Below, piece after piece: positions 1 to 5,944 of a DNA stretch of 6,006 nt (within the stretch, counting starts at the first letter, position 1; each line of letters begins with the position of its first letter). The position numbers and the translations under genes are program-made. Source of the DNA: Rhodocyclales bacterium (GTDB taxonomy: Bacteria > Pseudomonadota > Gammaproteobacteria > Burkholderiales > Rhodocyclaceae). A model generated the notes under the pieces. It saw only the letters and a list, made by a program, of their open reading frames with translations. It was not told the DNA's origin and did not search any database. The DNA lies in contig JAIOPW010000151.1 of assembly GCA_021413665.1 (NCBI GenBank), positions 1-6,006 on the forward strand, written 5' to 3'.

Positions 1-1116
1 AAGCACGGCGTGACCAAGGTCACCAAGTCGAAGTCGATGCTTTCCGAGGAGGCCGGACTCAACCAGGCGCTCGAAGCCGCCGGTATCCAGCCGGTGGAAA
101 CCGACCTCGGCGAATACATCCTGCAAGTGGACAACAACGAGCCGCCCAGCCACATCATCGCGCCGGCCGTGCACAAGAGCCTGGACGAAGTCGCCGACCT
201 GTTCCACAAGGTGCATGGCACGCCGCGCAAGACCGACATTCCGGCGCTGACGCGGGAAGCCCGCGAAGTGCTGCGCGCCCACTTTCTTTCTGCCGAGATG
301 GGCCTCTCCGGCGGCAATTTCCTGGTCGCCGAGACCGGCTCGGTGGCACTGGTCACCAACGAAGGCAATGGCCGCATGGTGACGACGATGCCCAAGGTGC
401 ATGTGGTCATCACCGGCATCGAGAAGGTGATCCCGACCCTCGAAGACCTGTCGACGCTGATGCGCCTGCTGCCGCGCTCGGCCACCGGACAGTCGATCTC
501 CAATTACTTCTCCATCCTCACCGGCGTCAAGAAGCCGGAGGAGCACGACGGCCCCGAGCATCTCTACTTCGTGCTGGTCGACAGCGGCCGCGCCGACGTG
601 GTGGGCGGTGACTTCCACGCCATGCTGCGCTGCATCCGCTGCGGCGCCTGCATGAACCATTGCCCGGTGTATCAGACCATCGGCGGCCACGCCTACGGCT
701 GGGTCTATCCGGGACCGATGGGCTCGGTGCTGACGCCGCTGTATGCCGGCATGGAAAACTCGATCGACCTGCCGCACGCGGCCACCCTGTGCAACCAGTG
801 CGGCGTCGTCTGCCCGGTCAAGATTCCGCTGCCGGACCTGTTGCGCAAGCTGCGTGAAAAGCAGACCGAGCGCGGCCTGCGCCCGCTCACCGAACGCATC
901 GCGCTGCGACTCTGGGCCTGGGTGGCGCAGCAGCCGAAGCTTTACGCGCTGGGTGCGAGTTTCGGCGCGCGCTACCTGAAGTGGCTGGCCGGCGACACGA
1001 ATCGCATCCGCCTGCTGCCGACCGCGCCCGAGTGGTCGCTGGGGCGTGATTTCCCGGCGCCGCAGGGCAAGACTTTCCGCGAGCTATACGCCGCAGAACA
1101 AAGGAAGAAAGCATGA
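1..1116 (+). CDS. lutB: LutB, iron-sulfur subunit of the L-lactate oxidation complex (5' end outside window)
   Basis: With LutA and LutC, LutB forms a cytoplasmic complex that oxidises L-lactate to pyruvate. The frame is open from base 1 and shows 371 residues against about 470 in the family, so roughly 100 N-terminal residues lie upstream; the GTG at 10 is internal. Visible domains, numbered from base 1: a LUD domain over about residues 1-190, with the ETGS motif at 111-114; a ferredoxin-like cysteine motif C211-x2-C214-x2-C217-x3-C221-P; a second motif C264-x2-C267-x3-C271-P followed by VKIPL; and a C-terminal LutB_C-like tail (about 285-371) with the W..GRDFPAP segment. The two cysteine motifs should ligate two 4Fe-4S clusters. 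The stop overlaps the lutC start (ATGA). E. coli YkgF (LldF) is the same family. The family assignment is secure; lactate as substrate is inferred from the family and from lutC next door. Confidence 0.95.
   Translation, partial: KHGVTKVTKSKSMLSEEAGLNQALEAAGIQPVETDLGEYILQVDNNEPPSHIIAPAVHKSLDEVADLFHKVHGTPRKTDIPALTREAREVLRAHFLSAEMGLSGGNFLVAETGSVALVTNEGNGRMVTTMPKVHVVITGIEKVIPTLEDLSTLMRLLPRSATGQSISNYFSILTGVKKPEEHDGPEHLYFVLVDSGRADVVGGDFHAMLRCIRCGACMNHCPVYQTIGGHAYGWVYPGPMGSVLTPLYAGMENSIDLPHAATLCNQCGVVCPVKIPLPDLLRKLREKQTERGLRPLTERIALRLWAWVAQQPKLYALGASFGARYLKWLAGDTNRIRLLPTAPEWSLGRDFPAPQGKTFRELYAAEQRKKA
1101..1107 (+). promoter_or_regulatory. Ribosome binding site of lutC
   Basis: AAGGAAG lies inside the last codons of lutB, with its GGA core 7 nt before the ATG at 1113. 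It supports that start and means lutC can be initiated independently as well as through the ATGA overlap. Confidence 0.7.
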
Positions 1117-1772
1117 GCTCCCGTGACGACATCCTCGGCCGTGTCCGCGCCGCGCTGCATCGCAACGCCGGCAATGCCGCCGCTGCGCGCGTCGTGATGC
1201 AGGACGCCCTGACGCAGGGCCGGCATGGGCCCAAGCCGGCAATCGACGCCGCGCCGGCCGCACTGCTGGAGCGCTTTCGCCTGAAATCGGAGGAGCAGTC
1301 GAGCACCGTCGATATCGTTGCGGACGAGGCGGCGGTGCCGGCGGCGATTGCACGCTATCTCTCCGCCATGAAGCTGCCGACTTCGGCCGTGGCCTGGCCC
1401 GCGCTGGCCGAGCTCGACTGGGCCGGCGCCGGCCTCACGGTCGAGTGCCGCGGTGCGCGCGACGCCGACCTGGTCGGCATCACCGGCTGCTTCTGCGCCG
1501 TGGCCGAGACCGGTACGCTGATGCTGTGTTCATCGCCCGCTACGCCGGCGGCGGTCAGCCTGTTGCCGGAAACGCACATTGCGATCGTGCGCGCGTCGCG
1601 CATCCTGGCCTACATGGAAGAGGCCTGGGACCTTGCGCGCAAGGAACTCGGCACCCTGCCGCGCGCCGTCAATTTCATCTCCGGCCCGTCGCGCACCGGC
1701 GACATCGAGCAGACCATCGTACTCGGCGCGCACGGACCTTACCGGGTGCATCTGGTGATCGTTGCAGGCTGA
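1113..1772 (+). CDS. lutC: LutC, LUD-domain subunit of the L-lactate oxidation complex
   Basis: LutC is the third component of the LutABC lactate oxidation system, which converts lactate to pyruvate in the cytoplasm. The 219-residue length fits the family (roughly 210-240). The N-terminus has the typical helix with SSRDDILGRVRAAL. The LUD domain fills the C-terminal two thirds, with the ETGT motif at 132-135, a SLLPETHIAIV segment after it, and the signature GPSRTGDIE at 191-199 followed by HGP at 207-209. The ATG at 1113 overlaps the lutB stop and has a good Shine-Dalgarno, so the start is well supported. The gene ends one base before the start of the thioredoxin-like gene. Two cysteines just before ETGT (C126 and C128) are noticeable; I do not know whether they are conserved. 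E. coli YkgG (LldG) is the homologous protein. Confidence 0.95.
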   Translation: MSSRDDILGRVRAALHRNAGNAAAARVVMQDALTQGRHGPKPAIDAAPAALLERFRLKSEEQSSTVDIVADEAAVPAAIARYLSAMKLPTSAVAWPALAELDWAGAGLTVECRGARDADLVGITGCFCAVAETGTLMLCSSPATPAAVSLLPETHIAIVRASRILAYMEEAWDLARKELGTLPRAVNFISGPSRTGDIEQTIVLGAHGPYRVHLVIVAG

Positions 1773-1773
1773 C

Positions 1774-2772
1774 ATGCGGCAATTGCTTGCCCTGTTGGCG
1801 CTGCTGATCGCCGTATCGCCGGCGCCGACTCTCGCGCAGATCGGCGACGAAGTGCTGCCGCCGGTGTTCGTCGAAACCCTGCTTGAACTGCCGGACGATG
1901 CGGCGCAGGCGGCGAAGTCTGGCAAGCGCCTGCTGCTGTATTTCGGCCAGCAGGGCTGCCCCTATTGCAAGGAGCTGATGCAGACCAGCTTCACGCAGAA
2001 GGCCATCGCGGACAAGACGGCAAAGCACTTCCTGCCGATCGCCTTCAACCTGTTCGGCGACCGCGAAGTCACCTGGTTCGACGGCACGGTGCGCAGCGAA
2101 AAGGAGTTCGCCAGATTCCTCAAGGTGCAATTCACCCCGACGCTGCTGTTGCTCGACGAGAAGGGCAACATCATCGGCCGCATCAACGGCTATTACCCGC
2201 CGCACCGTTTCTCGGCGGCGCTGGACTATTCGGTACGGCGGCTGGAAGGCAAGCTGTCCTTCGCCGAACACATGAAGGCGGTGCCGCAAACCGGCGCCAG
2301 CGCGACGCTGCATGACCAGGCCTTCTTCATGAAGTCGTCGAACCTCGCGCGCAAGCCGGGCGGCAAGGCGCTGGCAGTGCTGTTCGAAACGCGCCACTGC
2401 GCGCCCTGCGACGAACTGCACCGGGAAGGCTTCAAGCGCGACCAGACACGGGCCGCGATTTCAAGATTGGACGTGGCGCGGCTCAGCCTTTCCGGCCGCG
2501 ACGCGATCACCACTCCGGACGGGCGCACCACCACCGCCGAGGCCTGGGGCCGGGAACTCGGGATCGGTTACACGCCGAGCGTGGTGTTCTTCGACGACAA
2601 GGGGAAGGAGGTCTTCCGCGTCGAGGCCTACGTGCGGCCCTTCCACTTCACGTCCTCGTTCGAGTACGTCGCCAGCGGCGCCTATCGCAAGGAGCCGGAA
2701 TTCCAGCGCTTCCTGCAGCACAAGACCGAGCGCATGAAGGAGCACGGCGAGAAGGCCGAGCTCTGGAAGTAG
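1774..2772 (+). CDS. Secreted protein with two thioredoxin-like domains (SoxW/Thioredoxin_2 type)
   Basis: A probable periplasmic thiol-disulfide protein of 332 residues. Residues 1-21 look like a Sec signal peptide: R2, a leucine/alanine-rich core and a likely cleavage after TLA at 21. Domain 1 (about 40-165) has the redox motif C62-P-Y-C65 after a YFGQQG strand, the thioredoxin cis-proline context FTPT (P122) and a late GYYPPHRF segment typical of SoxW-like proteins. Domain 2 (about 190-315) repeats the fold with C209-A-P-C212 and a second cis-proline YTPS (P268). Both CxxC pairs are intact, so both domains could be redox active. The ATG at 1774 is preferred because it begins the signal peptide and follows the lutC stop by one base; no strong Shine-Dalgarno is visible, so translation probably depends on termination at lutC. 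The substrate is unknown. Its place directly after lutBC suggests co-expression with lactate use, but its targets need not be part of that pathway. Confidence 0.85.
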   Translation: MRQLLALLALLIAVSPAPTLAQIGDEVLPPVFVETLLELPDDAAQAAKSGKRLLLYFGQQGCPYCKELMQTSFTQKAIADKTAKHFLPIAFNLFGDREVTWFDGTVRSEKEFARFLKVQFTPTLLLLDEKGNIIGRINGYYPPHRFSAALDYSVRRLEGKLSFAEHMKAVPQTGASATLHDQAFFMKSSNLARKPGGKALAVLFETRHCAPCDELHREGFKRDQTRAAISRLDVARLSLSGRDAITTPDGRTTTAEAWGRELGIGYTPSVVFFDDKGKEVFRVEAYVRPFHFTSSFEYVASGAYRKEPEFQRFLQHKTERMKEHGEKAELWK

Positions 2773-2802
2773 GCAGACTGCCGCGTAAGGGCCAACCCGC
2801 CA

Positions 2803-2823
2803 TTCCGCCGCTGCGGCGAATTT
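2803..2823. terminator. Possible weak terminator hairpin between convergent genes
   Basis: The 55-bp gap between the two converging genes contains CGCCG (2806-2810), a CTG loop and CGGCG (2814-2818). Flanking TT and AA can extend the stem across one bulged C. On the + strand the hairpin is followed only by TTT (2821-2823), so it is a poor intrinsic terminator by the usual criteria. Its position between converging stops is the main argument for it. Confidence 0.35.
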
Positions 2824-2827
2824 GCAG

Positions 2828-3763
2828 CTAACCCGAATCCGCCCCGTCCTCGTTGCGGCGGCGAAAGTAATCGCGCACGTAGTCGTGAAGCGCGGGCTTG
2901 TCGCTGACCCAGCGCCAGGCGCCGTCCGCGCCGACGGCGATATCGGTCTCGGGGTCGAAAATGTGCGCGCCGAGGCCGGCGTGCCGCTCACTGGCGCGCC
3001 GGTCGCTGAGTTCGCCATGCCACAGGTGGAGGATTTCACCGTCGAGGCTGCCGACCCTTCCACGCACGTCGCGGTGGAAGCCTTCGGCCCACGCGAGGTA
3101 GCGTCGCTGCTGGAGCGCATTCATGCCGTGGAGGCGGACAGCGACTTCCGGTACGCCGTAGGCGGCGCACGCGAGGGCGGTGTCTCCGCCGCCAATGACG
3201 CAGGCGTCGAAGAAGCCATGACGCGCGAGGAGTTCGCGGTGCGCCGCCCAGGCCATTCCGGGGGAGGGGGCGCCACCGGCGCGATCCATGATCTGCCCCA
3301 GCACGGCTGCCGGCGCCTGACCGCCGCAGACCCGTGCCGCCACGGAGTCAGCCACCAGATCGGCCGACTCGCCGGCGTCGTTGCGCGGCAGGTAGCGCAC
3401 GCGTGAGTGCGCTTGCACCAGCGGTGCATCGGCCAAGGCATGGACAAGGCGCTGCGGCCATTCCGGATCGGGGAGGAGCAGGTCGCAATCGAGCCAGACG
3501 ACGTGGGTGCACGCGGGCGGCAGGCGAGCCAGGACCAGGTTCAGCAGGCGCTCCTTCTGCCAGAGCACATCGCCGTCGCCGATCCCGACGTAAAGATCGG
3601 CATCGCTTGCGTTGAGGTCCCAGTGCCCGTCGAAGCCCAGTTCGATGGTCGCCAGCGGAACATCCAGCGCCTCGCGGAACCGGCGGTAGTTGGCCACTCG
3701 GTGCCGGTAGCGCATCGGGTTGAAGAAGCTGGTGATGGCCCAGAGTGTCGGCTCGGCGGGCAT
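2828..3763 (-). CDS. Putative GT-A-fold glycosyltransferase
   Basis: A 311-residue soluble protein with no signal peptide or membrane segment, probably cytoplasmic or peripheral. It starts with a strand, LWAITSFFNP (7-16), as nucleotide-sugar-binding folds do. A DxD motif, W90-L-D92-C-D94, sits at the end of a hydrophobic strand and would bind the metal and sugar-nucleotide phosphates. Further on come GMAWAAHRELL (169-179) and GFFDACVIGGGDT (183-195), which resemble the acceptor and catalytic segment of galactosyl/GalNAc-transferase C-terminal domains (Glyco_transf_7C type). A histidine element, H246-L-W-H249-G, follows. The start is taken as the ATG at 3763, which overlaps the stop of the methyltransferase (TGATG); a GTG three bases earlier is the alternative, and GGGGAA at 3778-3773 could serve either. 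It is last in the - strand cassette. The donor and acceptor sugars cannot be told; the family call rests on motif order, so the specific function is uncertain. Confidence 0.7.
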   Translation of the reverse strand: MPAEPTLWAITSFFNPMRYRHRVANYRRFREALDVPLATIELGFDGHWDLNASDADLYVGIGDGDVLWQKERLLNLVLARLPPACTHVVWLDCDLLLPDPEWPQRLVHALADAPLVQAHSRVRYLPRNDAGESADLVADSVAARVCGGQAPAAVLGQIMDRAGGAPSPGMAWAAHRELLARHGFFDACVIGGGDTALACAAYGVPEVAVRLHGMNALQQRRYLAWAEGFHRDVRGRVGSLDGEILHLWHGELSDRRASERHAGLGAHIFDPETDIAVGADGAWRWVSDKPALHDYVRDYFRRRNEDGADSG

Positions 3764-4419
3764 CACGGTGCGTTCCCCGCGCGGCGGACGATGGTCAGCC
3801 CGTCGCCGCTGGGCAGGTCGAGGACCTGCCAGGCCGGATCGGTGCGCAAGGCGTCCATGTAGCGCTTCACGGTATGCGTGTATGCCTTGTCGGCGCCGTA
3901 GATGCGGGAAACCCGCTCGCGTACGCTGTCGTGGAAAAGTACGCAGCCGTCGGCGGCGAGTTTGTCGGCAAAGGCCTGATGGTCGAAGCGGGCTTGCGCT
4001 TCAGTGTGGTAGCCGTCGACCAGCACGATGCCGATGTCGTTGAGTGACCGCCATGCCTCAGAAGCGACGAACTGCTGGGTTGTCATGCGGCAATGGTCGA
4101 TATTGGTCAGCCCATGCGCGGCGAAATGCGCCGCAACCTGCTTCGGATCGGTCCAGAAGTCGTCGACCAGCGAGGGGTCGATGAAGACCACGCGGCCATG
4201 CTCCGCGTTGTCGGCGAGCGCGCGGGCGAGGACCAGTGGCGCGAAGCCGCGGTAGGAGCCGACGACCACGACGCGTCGCGGTCGCAACAGCCGGGCGAGC
4301 CCGTAATAGACCCAGCCGAGCCCGAGATTCAGGTCCGCGACCCGTTGCGCATGTCCCATGCCGGCCATTGCCGGATCGCGGAACAGCCGCCCGATCCAGT
4401 CCGTCAGATCACCCGACAT
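3763..4419 (-). CDS. Class I SAM-dependent methyltransferase (Methyltransf_24-like)
   Basis: A 218-residue cytoplasmic protein with a Rossmann-type SAM-binding fold. Motif I is VVVVGSYRG (50-58), preceded by an amphipathic helix. The strand VVFIDPS (77-83) carries the acidic D81 expected to contact the adenosine ribose. VLVDGYHTEAQARFD (132-146) and VLFHDS (160-165) match the D.H and HD elements of the Methyltransf_24 and macrocin/cephalosporin-type O-methyltransferase group, where these residues bind a metal or sit at the active site. The ATG at 4419 lies inside the end of the ligase gene (16-bp overlap) and has an excellent GGAGG Shine-Dalgarno. The stop overlaps the next gene's start. It likely methylates a hydroxyl group on a sugar or small molecule made by the cassette; that substrate is inferred only from neighbours. 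Confidence 0.8.
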   Translation of the reverse strand: MSGDLTDWIGRLFRDPAMAGMGHAQRVADLNLGLGWVYYGLARLLRPRRVVVVGSYRGFAPLVLARALADNAEHGRVVFIDPSLVDDFWTDPKQVAAHFAAHGLTNIDHCRMTTQQFVASEAWRSLNDIGIVLVDGYHTEAQARFDHQAFADKLAADGCVLFHDSVRERVSRIYGADKAYTHTVKRYMDALRTDPAWQVLDLPSGDGLTIVRRAGNAP

Positions 4420-5771
4420 TCGAAATCCTCCATTTTTCCTCCCTGGCTGCGGGCGATGCGGGCAACCGGCGTCAGCCGGATGCGGAACGGATGGCCCAGT
4501 CGCGTACGCACCGCATCGGCCAGGGCAGCTTCATCCGCGTGGGAAAGCGGACGCGCGAGCACGAGCTCGACCTCGATCTCTTCCAGCGTATGCTGGATCA
4601 TGCGCAGCTCGCGGACGGCGTCGAGGCGCATCAGCGTATTCATCGGGAACCCCGGCCAGGCCGTGCCGCCGCCGGGCAGCTTGAGCATGTTGCGGGTGCG
4701 GCCAAGGATGCGTTCCAGCGTCGGCAGGGTCCGTCCGCAGGGGCATGGACCGCCCGCAGTCGCGTGGTCGCCGAGGTCGTAGCGGATCAGCGGCATGGCG
4801 AAATTGTGCAGCGACGTTGCCACGACACGGCCGGTTTCGCCGGGGGCACAGGGCCGGCCTTCGGCATCGACGATCTCGATCATCACGTCTTCGGACTGCA
4901 CGTGATACAGCCCGGATTCCGGGCATTGCAGCGCGATGTAGCCGACCTCGTTTGCCGAGTACATGTCTGTGAGCGGCACGTTCCAGGCTTCCCGCACGCG
5001 CTCGCGCAGGTCCGGCGCAAGGCGTTCCGAAAAGCTCCGCGCCTCGTTCAGCCGGTGGAGGCGGCAGCCGCGCTCGATGCTGCGGCAGGCGAGCGCATGC
5101 AGGTTGGAGGCATGGGTAAGGAGCACGTCGGGTTGTTCGGCAAGCAGCCAGTCGAGCTGCGCGTCGATGTCCTCGCGGGCATCGAAGGTGACGCACGGGC
5201 CGTTGGCATAGCCGGCGTAGGCAGGGCTCCAGCCGGCATGCGTCGCGCGTGCCGTACCGACGCGAATTGCCGCCAGCTTTCCCTGCAGATTGCGCCGGTG
5301 CCAGAGCGAATCGCGGAGGGTGATCGCGTACCAGAACACCTGTGCCAGGTCGGTCTTCGCAATCTCCAGCGGCGTACCGGTCGAACCGGATGTTTTCATG
5401 CGGTCGATCTTGCCGTGCGAAGGCGGGGCAGGATTGGCGAACAAGGCCTCGCCCGCGGCCTTTGCCTCTGAGCGCGTGAGGATCGGCAATGCCTCGAACC
5501 AGCCCCCGTTTGGGCTTTCCGTGTCGAAGCCGGCCGTGTCGAGGCGTGCCCGCCAGAAAGCCGAATGCGCATGCGCATGCGCCGCCAGCAGGCCGATCTG
5601 GACTCGCTGCAGGGCACGGATTTCCGCAGGTTCGGCACGCTCGCTCTCACCGAACTGTGCACGCAGCACTTCCATCATCGCTGCCTGGCCTGTCAGCACG
5701 AGCGGCCAGGCAAGTCCCGGCAGCCCGGATCGCGGTCGCGCTTCAGCCGGACACGGATCGCCGCCCGTCAT
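4404..5771 (-). CDS. PaaK/CapK-like adenylate-forming ligase (phenylacetate-CoA ligase family)
   Basis: A 455-residue enzyme of the ANL superfamily, expected to activate a carboxylic acid with ATP to an acyl-adenylate and pass it to CoA or another acceptor. The phosphate-binding loop TSGSTGTP is at 127-134, YSANE at 271-275 (the aromatic-S/T-x-x-E ATP motif), LIRYDLGD at 328-335 with the ribose-binding aspartate, CPCGRTLP at 343-350, and GRTRNML at 357-363 in the hinge region. SQGGK at 442-446 near the C-terminus supplies the likely catalytic lysine of the mobile domain. Length fits the CapK-like branch. The N-terminal segment LAWPLVLTGQAA (20-31) looks family-like, favouring the ATG at 5771; it is the only usable in-frame start before a stop at 5816, yet has no Shine-Dalgarno of its own. 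It is first in the cassette and overlaps the methyltransferase. Homologues occur in capsule and surface-polysaccharide loci. True phenylacetate degradation is unlikely here, since no paa genes are visible. Confidence 0.85.
   Translation of the reverse strand: MTGGDPCPAEARPRSGLPGLAWPLVLTGQAAMMEVLRAQFGESERAEPAEIRALQRVQIGLLAAHAHAHSAFWRARLDTAGFDTESPNGGWFEALPILTRSEAKAAGEALFANPAPPSHGKIDRMKTSGSTGTPLEIAKTDLAQVFWYAITLRDSLWHRRNLQGKLAAIRVGTARATHAGWSPAYAGYANGPCVTFDAREDIDAQLDWLLAEQPDVLLTHASNLHALACRSIERGCRLHRLNEARSFSERLAPDLRERVREAWNVPLTDMYSANEVGYIALQCPESGLYHVQSEDVMIEIVDAEGRPCAPGETGRVVATSLHNFAMPLIRYDLGDHATAGGPCPCGRTLPTLERILGRTRNMLKLPGGGTAWPGFPMNTLMRLDAVRELRMIQHTLEEIEVELVLARPLSHADEAALADAVRTRLGHPFRIRLTPVARIARSQGGKMEDFECRVI
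4427..4431 (-). promoter_or_regulatory. Ribosome binding site of the methyltransferase gene
   Basis: GGAGG on the - strand, 7 nt before the ATG at 4419 and inside the 3' end of the ligase gene. It is a near-perfect Shine-Dalgarno and fixes the methyltransferase start, giving the 16-bp overlap. Confidence 0.8.
5565..5582. repeat. Three tandem ATGCGC hexamers inside the ligase gene
   Basis: ATGCGC is repeated three times without interruption. On the coding strand it gives alternating Ala and His (about residues 64-69) in the helix before the first substrate-domain strand. The unit is a multiple of three, so a change in copy number would keep the frame. Three copies is too few to call it a phase-variable repeat. 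Confidence 0.6.
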
Positions 5772-5842
5772 GCGCGTCGGCGCAGGCGGCTCGCCGACTT
5801 CCGTTCGCCGGCGTCAAGAGGGTGCTCGCAGGCCGGGATCAT
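5768..5842 (-). CDS. Possible 24-codon leader ORF overlapping the ligase start
   Basis: A short frame starts at the ATG at 5842 and ends with a TGA that overlaps the ligase ATG (ATGA). The peptide begins MIPACEHPLD and ends in an Arg-rich stretch, SRLRRRA. It has no recognisable domain, signal peptide or membrane segment. Reasons to keep it: a strong Shine-Dalgarno directly upstream, and the ligase itself has none, so translation of this ORF could load ribosomes onto the ligase start. Reasons for doubt: it is very short and its composition is like that of random GC-rich sequence. It lies in a different frame from the ligase, so a single-base sequencing error joining the two is an alternative. 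Confidence 0.35.
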   Translation of the reverse strand: MIPACEHPLDAGERKSASRLRRRA

Positions 5843-5848
5843 CCGATT

Positions 5849-5855
5849 TCTCCTT
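5849..5855 (-). promoter_or_regulatory. Strong Shine-Dalgarno upstream of the mini-ORF
   Basis: AAGGAGA on the - strand, with GGAG 7 nt before the ATG at 5842. It is the only strong ribosome-binding sequence seen ahead of the ligase and lies about 78 nt before the ligase ATG, too far to serve that start directly. Confidence 0.5.
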
Positions 5856-5884
5856 GGGTTCGCCGCGCCGACGCAACCGGCGCG

Positions 5885-5915
5885 CGGCATGGCAGTGCTG
5901 GGTGCCATGATGCCG
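5885..5915. repeat. Imperfect inverted repeat in the gap upstream of the ligase cassette
   Basis: CATGGCA (5888-5894) and TGCCATG (5903-5909) form a perfect 7-bp inverted repeat around an 8-nt spacer. Alternatively CGGCAT plus GGCA pairs with TGCC plus ATGCCG, a 10-bp stem with a 3-nt bulge reaching 5915. It lies about 30 nt past the stop of the right-edge - strand gene. No T-run follows on either strand, so a simple intrinsic terminator is unlikely; an operator or a structured leader is possible. The rest of 5772-5944, apart from the mini-ORF, shows no convincing -35/-10 pair. Confidence 0.4.
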
Positions 5916-5944
5916 AACGCCGCTCCCGCGGGCAAGCCGTAATC

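Noticed and set aside
10..12. GTG at 10 as the start of lutB
   Set aside because: The frame is open to base 1, and LutB proteins have about 100 more residues upstream, including LUD-domain sequence, so this GTG is an internal valine codon.
1762..1764. TTG at 1762 as the start of the thioredoxin-like gene
   Set aside because: The ATG four codons later begins a normal signal peptide and gives the tight TGA-c-ATG junction. The extra residues (MQAD) put an acid before the signal peptide's basic end.
1675..2421. A 248-codon - strand open frame opposite the thioredoxin-like gene
   Set aside because: Codon-aligned antisense shadow. The + strand has a signal peptide and two CxxC thioredoxin domains.
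3764..3766. GTG at 3766 as the start of the glycosyltransferase
   Set aside because: It is directly followed by the ATG at 3763, which gives the classic TGATG overlap. The GTG remains possible but changes the protein by only one residue.
2822..3862. Two long + strand open frames (2822-3406 and 3407-3862) opposite the glycosyltransferase gene
   Set aside because: Same codon-aligned antisense effect. They show no recognisable domain, and the - strand protein has coherent motifs and coupled start and stop signals.
4236..5471. A 411-codon + strand open frame opposite the ligase gene
   Set aside because: It is codon-aligned with the ligase gene on the other strand, so its stops would require TTA, CTA or TCA codons there, which are rare in this GC-rich DNA. 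The translation is Arg/Ala-rich with no motifs, while the - strand frame carries all ANL-family motifs.
4404..5771. Reading the PaaK-like gene as part of a phenylacetate degradation operon
   Set aside because: No paa genes are present, the neighbours are a methyltransferase and a glycosyltransferase, and the sequence looks like the CapK-type branch rather than catabolic PaaK.
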